Shown here one piece after another: positions 38,488-48,394 of a DNA stretch of 64,000 bases. The notes beneath the pieces are model-generated. The model was not told where the DNA came from and searched no databases. It worked only from the letters and a program-made list of their open reading frames with translations. This DNA comes from Porphyromonadaceae bacterium (lineage in GTDB: Bacteria > Bacteroidota > Bacteroidia > Bacteroidales > UBA12481), in contig QYQM01000039.1 in NCBI GenBank assembly GCA_007280905.1, positions 1 to 64,000 of the forward strand, read 5' to 3'. Numbering within the stretch: position 1 is the first letter of the stretch; each line of letters begins with the position of its first letter. The translations under genes were made by a program, and so were the position numbers.

Positions 38488-40173
38488 ATGCGGAATATGA
38501 AATTGAAAAATTGGATATTTTTAGCATTAGCTTCATTATCAGTGATTTCCTGCGAGGACGATTTTCTAGACCGCGCTCCGGGATTGAATCTTGATGAGGT
38601 AAAAGTATTTACCATTTTCGAAAATGCCCAGCGTTTTCATGCTGATATTTACAGCCATTTGCAGGATGGGTTTAATCGCCTGGGGAATTATCAGCCGGTA
38701 CCAATGTCGTCGGCTTCAGATGAATCGGATTCCTACATGGGCTACCATGGAACACAGACGCTTAATTTCGGCAGCTACGACGGAGTTGACGACCAGCTCT
38801 TTAATTATTATTCAGGTATCCGAAAAGCAAATATTTTCCTTTCAAAACTGGATGTGATACCCTTCCCTGATCAGAAAGCACGTGATGCAATGGTAGGCGA
38901 GGTATACTTCCTGCGTGCCTTTTATTTCTTCGAGATCATCAAGCGATATGGCGGCATGCCCATCATTGAGCAGGTTCTCTTACCGGGAGATAACCTGATG
39001 TACCCCAGGAATTCATACAAAGAGTGCGTCGATTACATTCTGACTGATTGTGAGCAGGCCATAAACCTGTTACCGGTTTCCAGGCCCGACAATGAACTCG
39101 GGCGGGCCGCAAAAGGTGCGGCCATGGCATTAAAGGCACGGATGTTAATGTATGCGGCCAGCCCTCTCTGGAACCTGGAAATCACCAATCCGGATAAATG
39201 GCAGCTGGCTGCCGACGCAGTTAAAGCGGTGATCGAACTGAAGAATGAAAGCGGCAGCCCCGCATATGAATTATACTCAAAGGGCAATGGGGCCAAGGAT
39301 TATGAACGCCTTTTCTTTACCAGGCCCAATAATGGGAATAAGGAAGTAATATTCTATAAGCACCAGGGTACCGTAGATTTTAATAACCAGCAGATTTTTG
39401 TCTGGGCCCCAAAAGGTGATGGATTTGAAGGAGCGGGCGCAGTTGCACCCACTCAGAATTTTGTGGATCTTTTTGAAATGAGCAATGGGAAGACCATCAA
39501 CGAGCCAGGTTCGGGATATGATCCGGATAATCCCTATCTCAACAGAGAGCCACGGTTTTATAAGATCATTTTATATAATGGCACTGTTTGGCAGAATGTT
39601 ACCGTAGAAACATTCCTTTCTCCCGATCTTAACCCTTCCTCCAACGGAAAACACAGGAAAATCCTTGCTGAATATACCAGCACAGGGTATTATGTGCGCA
39701 AATACCTCCCTGAAGAGGTTCAAACAAAAACCACGGTGAGGGCTTATCACGACTGGATCTATTTCCGCCTGGCGGAGATGTACCTGAACTATGCGGAAGC
39801 GATGAATGAAGTATCCGGACCTACTCAGGAAGTTTATGCAGCCCTCAATATGGTCCGGTCGCGTTCAGGGGTAATTGATATGCCTGCCGGACTTGACCAG
39901 GATCAGATGCGTAAGCGCATTATGAATGAAAGAGCCATTGAACTTTCGTTTGAGGAACACCGCTGGTGGGATGCCCGCAGGTGGAAAAAAGGAGCCGAAT
40001 GGTTTGGCGGGGAGATGAATGAGATGTACATCACAAAAGATGCACAGGGAAGGCTGACTTATACTAAAAAACCCTTTGAAACCAGGGTTTACAGGGATTA
40101 TATGGACCTCTATCCCATTCCGATCTCTGAGATGAATAAGAATCCCTTATTACAGCAAAATCCAGGCTGGTAA
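38488..40173 (+). CDS. SusD/RagB family nutrient-binding lipoprotein
   Basis: SVISCEDDFLDRAPG...EVYFLRAFYFFEIIKRYGGMPI...RLAEMYLNYAEAMNEV...RRWKKGAEWF...NPLLQQNPGW. Confidence 0.96.
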   Translation: MRNMKLKNWIFLALASLSVISCEDDFLDRAPGLNLDEVKVFTIFENAQRFHADIYSHLQDGFNRLGNYQPVPMSSASDESDSYMGYHGTQTLNFGSYDGVDDQLFNYYSGIRKANIFLSKLDVIPFPDQKARDAMVGEVYFLRAFYFFEIIKRYGGMPIIEQVLLPGDNLMYPRNSYKECVDYILTDCEQAINLLPVSRPDNELGRAAKGAAMALKARMLMYAASPLWNLEITNPDKWQLAADAVKAVIELKNESGSPAYELYSKGNGAKDYERLFFTRPNNGNKEVIFYKHQGTVDFNNQQIFVWAPKGDGFEGAGAVAPTQNFVDLFEMSNGKTINEPGSGYDPDNPYLNREPRFYKIILYNGTVWQNVTVETFLSPDLNPSSNGKHRKILAEYTSTGYYVRKYLPEEVQTKTTVRAYHDWIYFRLAEMYLNYAEAMNEVSGPTQEVYAALNMVRSRSGVIDMPAGLDQDQMRKRIMNERAIELSFEEHRWWDARRWKKGAEWFGGEMNEMYITKDAQGRLTYTKKPFETRVYRDYMDLYPIPISEMNKNPLLQQNPGW

Positions 40174-40202
40174 ATTTGATATAACTGTTTAAGTATAAAC
40201 CT

Positions 40203-43200
40203 ATGCGACGAATGATACCTTATATGAAGTTATTCTGCTTCCTTCTGTTCATTGCGCTTGCAGGATTAAATCCTCTCCCTGCCCAGGAAATAAGTGGCAA
40301 AACAATAACAGGCATAGTAAATGATACCGGCGGAAAACCTGTTCCCGACGTCAATGTATCTGTACTGGATGAATTTGTGCAGACCTTTACTGACCAGGAA
40401 GGAAGGTTCTCCATTGTTGTAAGTGCTGGTAAAACCTTGTATTTCAGCAAACAGGGATATACCGCCGTGAAGATAAACCTGTTATCTGGTTCTGACAGAC
40501 TGGTTGTTACCCTCGAACCTGCCGATAAGGAAAAAATAATCGATGTATCTTACGGTACCCGAACCCAATCAGAACTGACACACGCTATATCATCCATCAG
40601 CGCTGGGAGCCTCGAGAAAACACCGGTGCCTAATCTGTCAAATGCCATCGTGGGAAGAACAACCGGCCTGACGGTAATTAAATCGACCGGTGATGAGCCG
40701 GGTTATGACAACTCAGCCATTTACGTCCGGGGGATCGGAACATTCAATAGTTATGTTTCACCGCTTATCCTGGTTGATAATGTTGAGCGCAATTTTGCTC
40801 AGTTCGATCCGATGGAAATCGAATCGTTTTCCGTATTAAAAGATGCTGCAGCTACCGTACAATATGGAATCCGTGGTGCAAACGGGGTAATCAATGTAAA
40901 AACCAAACGAGGATTCACCGGAAAATCCGAAATCAATTTTATCGCTCAAACAGGATTCCAGGCCCCATCAACCCTGCCTGAATATCTTGGCTCGGCAGAG
41001 TATGTGACCTTATATAACAAGGCTCTCCGGAACGACGGGTTGCCGCTGCCGGTTGACAGTAAATTTGATCCCTCCATGTACTATGGTACCGGTGATCCAT
41101 TCCGGTATCCTGATGTGGATTGGTATGGAGATTTTTTAAAGCCGGCTGCTCCGCAATCACAGTATAAGTTATCACTGCGCGGAGGAACAACCGCCATCCG
41201 CTACTTTGTGTTCATGGGAGCTACAAGCCAGGATGGCATCTATAAGTTAACGGATGTTAATCCCCAATATAACACCAACCCCAAGTATTCGAGATATAAT
41301 CTGCGCTCCAATGTAGATGTGGATGTAACAAAAACGCTGCAAGTGTTTGTGGATCTCGCTGCCCGGGTTGAGAACCGGCATGTGCCCAATTCAAGTGCCG
41401 CATCTATCTTTTCCACCCTTTCGCAACTCCCTCCCAATGCAATGCCCGTAAACAACCGCGACAGCTCCATTGCCGGGACATCCGTATACCGGAATAACCC
41501 GTTGGGAATGATATCCAAAACCGGTTACCGGGATAATTACCAACGGATCATGCTAGGCAATGTGGGAGCCACCCAAAAACTGGACTTCCTGCTAAAAGGG
41601 CTTTCTGCCAATTTAATGGTGGGCCTCGATGGAACGAATTACTACTCGCTCGGACGGAGCCAGACCTATGCTGTTTATCAGGAATATACATCAGGGGATT
41701 CCACCGAATACCTGAAATATGGTGACAACAGCGATATCAGCATTAATACAGAGAAATTTGATGATGGATTCGCTTATATGCTGACCACCCTTGGAGGACT
41801 TTCCTATTCCTTGAATACCGGAGCCAGTTCTCTGTCGGCGGACCTTAATTATATGCAGTCGAAGTATTTCCAGAACGGCGATAACCTGGCCTATTCCAAT
41901 CAGGGAATTTCCGGCAGGGCGACTTACGGATTCAGAAAAAAATACTTTACAGAATTCGGATTTGCGTATAACGGATCCGAAGACTTCAGAAAAGGAAACC
42001 GCTTTGGTTTTTTCCCGGCTGTGTCGGCAGCATGGATTGTATCCAATGAATCATTTCTTCAGGGAAATTCCACCATCTCATTCCTGAAAGTAAGGGGATC
42101 ATACGGAAAGGTAGGTAATGGCAAACTGGGGCTGGAAAGATTCCCTTTTGAACAAAAATATTACAGTGGCGGCGGGTATATTTTTGGTTCCGGTTTCGGA
42201 AACACCGATGGCTCATACGAAGGTAGGATCCCAAATCCCAATATCCGATGGGAGGAATCGCTGAATGCCAATATCGGAATCGATCTGGAAATGAAGAATA
42301 TACTTAATTTTTCTATTGATTTTTTCAATAATTACAGGGATAATATTATTACGACCAGTACCAATATTACACCCGGAATTATTGGCCAACTCCTCCCGTA
42401 TGAGAATAACGGCACCGTCGTTAACAGGGGCTTCGAAGCCATGATCAGTCATAATCATCAGAAAAAAAACTGGGGTTATTCCATTCAGGGAAATGTTTCC
42501 TATGCCTGCAATAAAATACTGAGCATGCAAGAGGTTAGCGGATTACCCGACTATCAATACAAGCAGGGGAAATCGGCCTCAGCTATATGGGGCCTTGAAG
42601 CCATTGGGTTTTTCCGGGATGAAGAAGATATTGCGAACAGCCCCTATCAGTCATTTGAAGCCGTGCAACCCGGAGATGTTAAATTCAAAGATCAGAATAA
42701 CGACAATATCATCGATAACCAGGATCAGATAGTGATAGGCGATCAGATCCCCCAATGGAACTTCGGTTTGCTGGGAGCAGTTAACTATAAAGGCTTCGAT
42801 CTGCATTTTGTCCTCAGCGGTATACTGGGCAGAACCGTGCTCCTGACCAATAACAGTGTCTGGGTTTTGCAAAACAACTCGAAAGTGACTGACATTGCTT
42901 ATAATGCTTGGGAAAAGGGAGTCAATGAAGATAATGCAACTTATCCGAGGCTGACAACCCTGAATAATAAGAATAACTACAACAATTCGACCCTCTGGGC
43001 ACGCAGTGGCAACTATCTTAAAGTCACTAACCTGGAAATCGGCTACAGCCTTCCTGGCAAATGGCTGACTAAAATCAATGTGAAAGAGGTCAGGTTATTC
43101 CTGAATACCTACAACCTCATGAGTTTTGATTCCATCAGTGAATACCATCTCGATGCTGAAGTTCCTGATGCAGGTGTCTCCGGTTATCCGATAATGAGAG

Positions 43201-43232
43201 TTTACAACACAGGTATAAGTGTGAAATTTTAA
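40203..43232 (+). CDS. SusC/RagA family TonB-linked outer membrane protein (second copy)
   Basis: ITGIVNDTGGKPVPDVNVSV; SPLILVDNVERNFAQFDPMEIESFSVLKDAAATVQYGIRGANGVINVKTKRG. Confidence 0.95.
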   Translation: MRRMIPYMKLFCFLLFIALAGLNPLPAQEISGKTITGIVNDTGGKPVPDVNVSVLDEFVQTFTDQEGRFSIVVSAGKTLYFSKQGYTAVKINLLSGSDRLVVTLEPADKEKIIDVSYGTRTQSELTHAISSISAGSLEKTPVPNLSNAIVGRTTGLTVIKSTGDEPGYDNSAIYVRGIGTFNSYVSPLILVDNVERNFAQFDPMEIESFSVLKDAAATVQYGIRGANGVINVKTKRGFTGKSEINFIAQTGFQAPSTLPEYLGSAEYVTLYNKALRNDGLPLPVDSKFDPSMYYGTGDPFRYPDVDWYGDFLKPAAPQSQYKLSLRGGTTAIRYFVFMGATSQDGIYKLTDVNPQYNTNPKYSRYNLRSNVDVDVTKTLQVFVDLAARVENRHVPNSSAASIFSTLSQLPPNAMPVNNRDSSIAGTSVYRNNPLGMISKTGYRDNYQRIMLGNVGATQKLDFLLKGLSANLMVGLDGTNYYSLGRSQTYAVYQEYTSGDSTEYLKYGDNSDISINTEKFDDGFAYMLTTLGGLSYSLNTGASSLSADLNYMQSKYFQNGDNLAYSNQGISGRATYGFRKKYFTEFGFAYNGSEDFRKGNRFGFFPAVSAAWIVSNESFLQGNSTISFLKVRGSYGKVGNGKLGLERFPFEQKYYSGGGYIFGSGFGNTDGSYEGRIPNPNIRWEESLNANIGIDLEMKNILNFSIDFFNNYRDNIITTSTNITPGIIGQLLPYENNGTVVNRGFEAMISHNHQKKNWGYSIQGNVSYACNKILSMQEVSGLPDYQYKQGKSASAIWGLEAIGFFRDEEDIANSPYQSFEAVQPGDVKFKDQNNDNIIDNQDQIVIGDQIPQWNFGLLGAVNYKGFDLHFVLSGILGRTVLLTNNSVWVLQNNSKVTDIAYNAWEKGVNEDNATYPRLTTLNNKNNYNNSTLWARSGNYLKVTNLEIGYSLPGKWLTKINVKEVRLFLNTYNLMSFDSISEYHLDAEVPDAGVSGYPIMRVYNTGISVKF

Positions 43233-43245
43233 TCTTAATTCAGAA

Positions 43246-44874
43246 ATGGATATGAAAAGGATCGTCTACTTGATATCGTTGGGGTTGTCGTCGCTGGTTT
43301 TAAATTCATGCGAGGATTTTCTGGATAAGGAAGTTGATATCAATTTAACCGAGGACAAGATTTTTTCAGATGTGCATTATGCCCCTGGATTCCTCAATAA
43401 TATCTATAATGACCTGCTTACAGGATTCAACCGTTACGACGGGGCTATGCTTGCTTGCGGATGCGATGAAGCAAAAAACTCTTACTCCGGTTCTCTGGTC
43501 CAGATATTTAACAATGGAGCTGTAAATTCATCCCTTAATCCGGATGAAATATGGGACAAGATGTATGGAGGGATCCGTAAGACGAATATTTTCCTCGAAA
43601 AACTGAACACCACTATTAAAGAGACAAACAGTATACCAGAAAAGGACCGGCCACGAATGAAAGGCGAGGCATTTTTCCTCAGGGCCATGTTCCATTTTGA
43701 ACTCGTAAAACGTTATGGAAGGATTCCTTATGTGGATAAAGTGTTAACGGTTGAGAATGCCGGTAATGTGCCACAAATAACCTTTGATGAAATGGTTGAG
43801 CGCATTGTTAATGACTGTGATACTTCATTTGTCTATTTATCCGAATCAAATGACGATGCAAATAAAGGCAGAGCGGTTAAAGCTTCGGCAATGGCGTTGA
43901 AATCACGAATTTTGCTTTATGCGGCAAGTCCCTTAAATAATACCGGTAACGACCTGTCGAAGTGGGACAGGGCGGCGCAGGCTGCCTTACTCCTGTTAAA
44001 TATGCGGGGAGCTACAATCGGCCTGGAATCGAAATATGAGTATGTATTCAATACACCGTTTTCAAAGGAAGTCCTTCTTGCCACACAACCCGTAAATACA
44101 AATGAGTTTGAGAAAGCAAATTTCCCGTTGAGTTATGGCGGAACGGGACTGACAAATCCTACACAGAACCTGGTGGATGCCTTTGATACAAAATGGGGAA
44201 AACCAATTACAGAAGATTTAAACTATAATTCCTCCAAACCCTATGAAAACCGGGATGACCGATTCTACTCAGTAATTCTGTATAATGGAGCCGTTTTCAA
44301 ATCCCGCCAGGTCGAAACTTACATCGGTGGGAAAGATGGGCTTCTGTCAGCTTCTACTGCAACGAAAACAGGCTATTACCTGAAGAAATTTGTCGATTCT
44401 TCGGTTGATCTGGATAAAGGGACCACCGTAAGGAAGCCGTGGATCATTTTCCGTTTCGCTGAAGCATATCTCAACTATGCAGAAGCCTTAAATGAGGCAG
44501 CCGGACCAGTACAGCAGGTTTATGATGCAGTGTATGAGTTACGTAAACGAAATTACGTTATTACAAGCAGAGCGCGTTATCCGGCAGGCTTGTCGCAAAG
44601 CCAGATGCGTGAACGCCTTAAAAAGGAACGCCAGGTTGAATTAGCATTCGAAGAACATCGTTTCTGGGACCTTCGCCGTTGGAAGGATGCTGAAGATATA
44701 CTGAATAAACCTGCAATGGGAATGAGAATTACATTAAATCAAGCTGATACAACATTCTCATACCAGAATTTCGAGGTGGAAAACCGAATTTTCAATTCCA
44801 GGTTTTACTGGTATCCAATACCACGAAAGGAGGTTCTGAAAGGCTATGTGAAACAGAATCCGGGTTGGGAGTAA
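43246..44874 (+). CDS. SusD/RagB family nutrient-binding lipoprotein (second copy)
   Basis: VLNSCEDFLDKEVDINL...EAFFLRAMFHFELVKRYGRIPYVDKV...FAEAYLNYAEALNEAAG...KQNPGWE. Confidence 0.95.
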   Translation: MDMKRIVYLISLGLSSLVLNSCEDFLDKEVDINLTEDKIFSDVHYAPGFLNNIYNDLLTGFNRYDGAMLACGCDEAKNSYSGSLVQIFNNGAVNSSLNPDEIWDKMYGGIRKTNIFLEKLNTTIKETNSIPEKDRPRMKGEAFFLRAMFHFELVKRYGRIPYVDKVLTVENAGNVPQITFDEMVERIVNDCDTSFVYLSESNDDANKGRAVKASAMALKSRILLYAASPLNNTGNDLSKWDRAAQAALLLLNMRGATIGLESKYEYVFNTPFSKEVLLATQPVNTNEFEKANFPLSYGGTGLTNPTQNLVDAFDTKWGKPITEDLNYNSSKPYENRDDRFYSVILYNGAVFKSRQVETYIGGKDGLLSASTATKTGYYLKKFVDSSVDLDKGTTVRKPWIIFRFAEAYLNYAEALNEAAGPVQQVYDAVYELRKRNYVITSRARYPAGLSQSQMRERLKKERQVELAFEEHRFWDLRRWKDAEDILNKPAMGMRITLNQADTTFSYQNFEVENRIFNSRFYWYPIPRKEVLKGYVKQNPGWE

Positions 44875-44904
44875 ATCTTTAAAATATCTAATACGAAAAG
44901 AATT

Positions 44905-45348
44905 ATGAAAATTGCATGGATAGTTGTTTCATTGTCGGTCTTGCTTTTAACGGCTTGTGAATCAACCGAAGATGTTTTAAACAGCATCGACCATACGGTT
45001 CCCTCGGTGCAGTTCAACCCGGACACCCTTGAAGTTACAGCGGGTGAAAATGTAACACTTAATGCCGTTGTTGAAGATGAATCAGGACTTCAACGAATCG
45101 AATTCACCTATGGTGACTGGAGAATAAATGAAATAATTGACCTTAGCGATGATTCTAACACTGTTACATACCCGTTTTCACTTGATATTAAAGTTCCAGC
45201 AGATGCATTAAAGGAATGGGAAGAAAATTCTTACTTCAACGATGGATCTTCAATAAAAATCATTCAGCAGTATCATAAACTGGCTCTCAGTGCATGGGAC
45301 AAAAACAAAAACCTTAATACAAGTTATTGTTATGTAAAAGTGAAATAA
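44905..45348 (+). CDS. Small lipoprotein, Ig-like; candidate surface glycan-binding protein
   Basis: LLLTACESTEDVLNSIDHTVPSVQFNPDTLEVTAGENVTLNAVVEDESGLQRIEF; directly follows the second SusD. Confidence 0.7.
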   Translation: MKIAWIVVSLSVLLLTACESTEDVLNSIDHTVPSVQFNPDTLEVTAGENVTLNAVVEDESGLQRIEFTYGDWRINEIIDLSDDSNTVTYPFSLDIKVPADALKEWEENSYFNDGSSIKIIQQYHKLALSAWDKNKNLNTSYCYVKVK

Positions 45349-45369
45349 AAATTATACTCATCGAATTAG

Positions 45370-45442
45370 TTGTCCGACCAAGGCTCGAACTTGGACTCTT
45401 CTGAACCAAAATCAGATGTGTTGCCAATTACACCATCGGACA
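45370..45442 (-). tRNA. tRNA-Gln (TTG)
   Basis: Minus strand TGTCCGATGGTGTAATTGGCAACACATCTGATTTTGGTTCAGAAGAGTCCAAGTTCGAGCCTTGGTCGGACA: 7-bp acceptor TGTCCGA/TCGGACA, anticodon loop TTTTGGT, T-loop GTTCGAGCC. Confidence 0.93.
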
Positions 45443-45469
45443 AAGCGGCGCAAAGATAGAAAAAAAGTG

Positions 45470-45540
45470 ACAAGTGACGAGTGACAAGTGACGGAAAACT
45501 CGTGACACGAAACGCGTCACGCGTCACGTGTCACGTTTGG
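45470..45540. repeat. Heptamer inverted-repeat element (GTGACAA x4 / CGTCACG x3)
   Basis: gtgacaagtgacgagtgacaagtgacgg aaaactcgtgacacgaaac gcgtcacgcgtcacgtgtcacg. Confidence 0.82.
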
Positions 45541-46153
45541 CTCGTTTCTTCATGACTGCTTTCACTATCAGGTAAATAACAAACAATAATCCGACTAAAA
45601 CAACTCCCCACTTTAATTCCTCGTAATACTTTTTAAGCAAATCCTGCTGCGAATAGAAAAAATATCCAAGTAGTGCAAGGATGATATTCCAGATACCTGC
45701 GCCGATGAAGGTCCATAACATGAAGGTTTGAAGCGGCATTTTGGCCAATCCGGCAGGTATTGATATGAGATGACGCACACCGGGCACCAAACGGCCGATC
45801 AGTGTGGAAGTTTTTCCGTTTTTGATAAAGAAATTCTCGGCTTTTTCCACCTTCTCCCTCGTTATAAATATCATATGAGCCCATTTTGTATCAGCAAGGG
45901 CATAAACAATTTTCCGGCCCAGGGTGAATGATATTACATAATTGATGAGCGAACCAGTTAATGCACCTGCGGTTCCCGACAGAATCACCAGGAAGATATT
46001 TAAATCACCTTTAGCGGCAAGATAGGCGGCAGGTGGGATCACCAATTCAGAAGGCATTGGTAAAACTGTACTCTCAATCATCATCAGCAAGAATATCGTC
46101 AGGTAGCTGGTATTCTGCATGTACCAATCAATCACTTGTTGGATGAATTCCAT
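45524..46153 (-). CDS. DedA family (VTT/SNARE-associated) membrane protein
   Basis: SELVIPPAAYLAAKGDLNIFLVILSGTAGALTGSLINYVISFTLGRKI...IGRLVPGVRHLISIPAGLAKM. Confidence 0.9.
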   Translation of the reverse strand: MEFIQQVIDWYMQNTSYLTIFLLMMIESTVLPMPSELVIPPAAYLAAKGDLNIFLVILSGTAGALTGSLINYVISFTLGRKIVYALADTKWAHMIFITREKVEKAENFFIKNGKTSTLIGRLVPGVRHLISIPAGLAKMPLQTFMLWTFIGAGIWNIILALLGYFFYSQQDLLKKYYEELKWGVVLVGLLFVIYLIVKAVMKKRAKRDT

Positions 46154-46205
46154 TTAAACCCAGTTATTTTCGGTAAAACTAGTGAAAATCAGTAAGCGGT
46201 GATGG

Positions 46206-46263
46206 TTATCAGTTGTCGGTTATCGGTTATCGCAGTCAACTGACAACTGACAACTGACAACCG
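46206..46263. repeat. Heptamer inverted-repeat element (GTTRTCR x4 / CTGACAA x3)
   Basis: gttatcagttgtcggttatcggttatcg cagtcaa ctgacaactgacaactgacaaccg. Confidence 0.82.
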
Positions 46264-46274
46264 TTTTCGGTAAA

Positions 46275-46308
46275 TAAAAAAAGGCCGCCCCGAGGGGCAG
46301 CCCTTTTC
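46275..46308 (-). terminator. Rho-independent terminator after the 46324..48237 gene
   Basis: Minus strand AAAAGGGCTGCCCCTCGGGGCGGCCTTTTTTT. Confidence 0.85.
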
Positions 46309-46323
46309 TGAAAAGACACTCTA

Positions 46324-48237
46324 TTATTCAACAATCACCATTTGCTTGGTTTGAACAAAACTACCTGCCTTCAGGGTATAGAAATAAACTCCTGGATCCA
46401 GATTATTGGTTTCCAGGGTAAAAGTATGTTTACCTGCAGGCATCATACCTTTATTAACTTCCATAACCTTGCGGCCGGTAAGATCCATTACTTCAAATGA
46501 TACTTCCGATCCGTTGGTGAGCTCATAGGCAATTTCCGTACTGCGGCTGAATGGGTTGGGGAAGTTCTGCCCCAGGTTGGCAAGTGCCGGGTTCAGATCA
46601 ACTCCGTCAATGCGGTTCCCATGATCGTTCAGGTTCAGGCGGCACATCACGTTTCGTTTTCCGAAATAGTCACCAACACCCGTTCTAATACTACCGTCAT
46701 AGATAGCAACTGACGCAGATTCGGTAAGTGTAACCGAGTTGTCGGTTCCGATTTCCAACCCTTGATTTCTGCGAAGCAGATACTCCGCATTCGTATTATC
46801 GAATTGGATACCGGCATAAACGAGGTCTCCCTTTTTCAAAAATTCAGATTCACCGTCCTTTTCCAATGGCATGGTAACCCAGGTATTAAAGTCAGCTGAA
46901 TCCAGTTGAATCATTTCGGTGGTCAGGAGTTCAAACGGTGTTTCATCTTCCTGTCCGATCGGAACAAAAAACATTGTGAACCGGTAATTGAGATACTGAT
47001 CGGCTTTACCGCCCGTGATAAAGGTGGAAATAGAACTTACTTCACAGTCATTAAAAATCGGGAAAATAGAACCTATAAAATGATTAAGATTTTCCGTGGC
47101 TGGAGTATTGTATGCTTCTTTACTCATTGACCAGCTCAAATTATTGATATTACCCGAACGGGAATAAACACTGTCGGTGACATTAAAGAAAACCTCACGT
47201 TTATTATCATCTGGCAGGTCATCAGCTTCTTTAGCCTTGAATTCCCAGCCAATTTTGTAATGGCCGTAATCAACCGGAGAATATTTATCAGCGATATCTG
47301 CCGTATCTACTGTTAAGATGGAGACATCTACCGGCGCTGACATCTTGTGGAAGACACTGCTACCGTTTTTAGTAACATCAACATCCAGGTAAACACTTTC
47401 CTGATCATATTCACCAAAGTTTAACGTACTCGATTGAAAATTCAAAAAGCCTCCGGTGCCATCCAACTGGGATTTAGGAATGTTGTGAATCCAGGCCATA
47501 GCGGTGTTTGCATTACCATCGTCCCACTCCATTTTTACATAGTTCATCTTTAAATCGTTGTTATAAGCTTCTGACAACTTGAAATCATCAAATGCCCAAT
47601 AATAGAGGCGGGTATCAATCCAGTGCAACCTCATCTTAACGTTTGGCATCCCGGCTGCCACATCTGTAATATTGGCCTGGAAAAGTGCCGGTTCTCCTTT
47701 AGGTTTATCCATCGGGCGGTCTTTATGACCGGCACCAAAGGCAGTACTGTAAGTAGCTGAGTGAACCCAATCGTCGACGGATATTTCGAGCCACATATGG
47801 GCAACACTATAGGCCATGAAATGAGTTTCAAAACTGACCACAACCGTTGAGTGCTGACTGCAGTCAAAAGTCGGGAAGCCAACTGAGTTATCAACACCTA
47901 TGTCAAGCATCACCCCCGTCATATAGTTGTACGCCTCAATGAAGTTCGCAATGCACCCGTTGTCCTTGGTAGTGGAATTCAGCGGAGGATCCTGTGTGTA
48001 CAGGCTGACAAAGCCGAGCCCTGCCGGCCACCAGACAAAGTTAAACCCGGTATCCGTCGGATCGAGAAAATAGTAGCCGGTAGCAGCGGTCCAGCCTTTG
48101 TCATCTGCAGGGTTCTCCCAACCGAAAGTCTCAGAATAGAAAACCTGCCCGTTGCCCTTGGTGCCAGGGGTCTGAGCTTGTGCCGAAGCTGCTGCAAACA
48201 GCCCGGCAAGTGCAAGAAGAAGTGTAAATTTTCTCAT
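46324..48237 (-). CDS. Secreted T9SS type A sorting domain protein; paralog of 6698..8623
   Basis: TPGTKGNGQVFYSETFGWENPADDKGWTAATGYYF...KMEWDDGNANTAMAWIHNIPKSQLDGTGGFLNFQSSTLNFGEYDQE; C-term QNFPNPFSRSTEIAYELTNGSEVSFEVMDLTGRKV. Confidence 0.88.
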   Translation of the reverse strand: MRKFTLLLALAGLFAAASAQAQTPGTKGNGQVFYSETFGWENPADDKGWTAATGYYFLDPTDTGFNFVWWPAGLGFVSLYTQDPPLNSTTKDNGCIANFIEAYNYMTGVMLDIGVDNSVGFPTFDCSQHSTVVVSFETHFMAYSVAHMWLEISVDDWVHSATYSTAFGAGHKDRPMDKPKGEPALFQANITDVAAGMPNVKMRLHWIDTRLYYWAFDDFKLSEAYNNDLKMNYVKMEWDDGNANTAMAWIHNIPKSQLDGTGGFLNFQSSTLNFGEYDQESVYLDVDVTKNGSSVFHKMSAPVDVSILTVDTADIADKYSPVDYGHYKIGWEFKAKEADDLPDDNKREVFFNVTDSVYSRSGNINNLSWSMSKEAYNTPATENLNHFIGSIFPIFNDCEVSSISTFITGGKADQYLNYRFTMFFVPIGQEDETPFELLTTEMIQLDSADFNTWVTMPLEKDGESEFLKKGDLVYAGIQFDNTNAEYLLRRNQGLEIGTDNSVTLTESASVAIYDGSIRTGVGDYFGKRNVMCRLNLNDHGNRIDGVDLNPALANLGQNFPNPFSRSTEIAYELTNGSEVSFEVMDLTGRKVMEVNKGMMPAGKHTFTLETNNLDPGVYFYTLKAGSFVQTKQMVIVE

Positions 48238-48394
48238 AAGCGTTCCCTCTTTCGTTAAATAATGTTATAATTTCCCGATAAATATAAACCCCAAAATCAT
48301 CTTTCCAAAGAAAATTCTCACTTATTGTTAAAAATAACCCAAATACTGTGAATCTGCGCACATTTAACTGTTCATTACAAAAATTGCATCTATC

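Noticed and set aside
45470-45540. Possible CRISPR-like array because of regular short repeats
   Set aside because: Units are 7 bp with no spacers, no 25-45 bp direct repeats, and no cas genes in the window.
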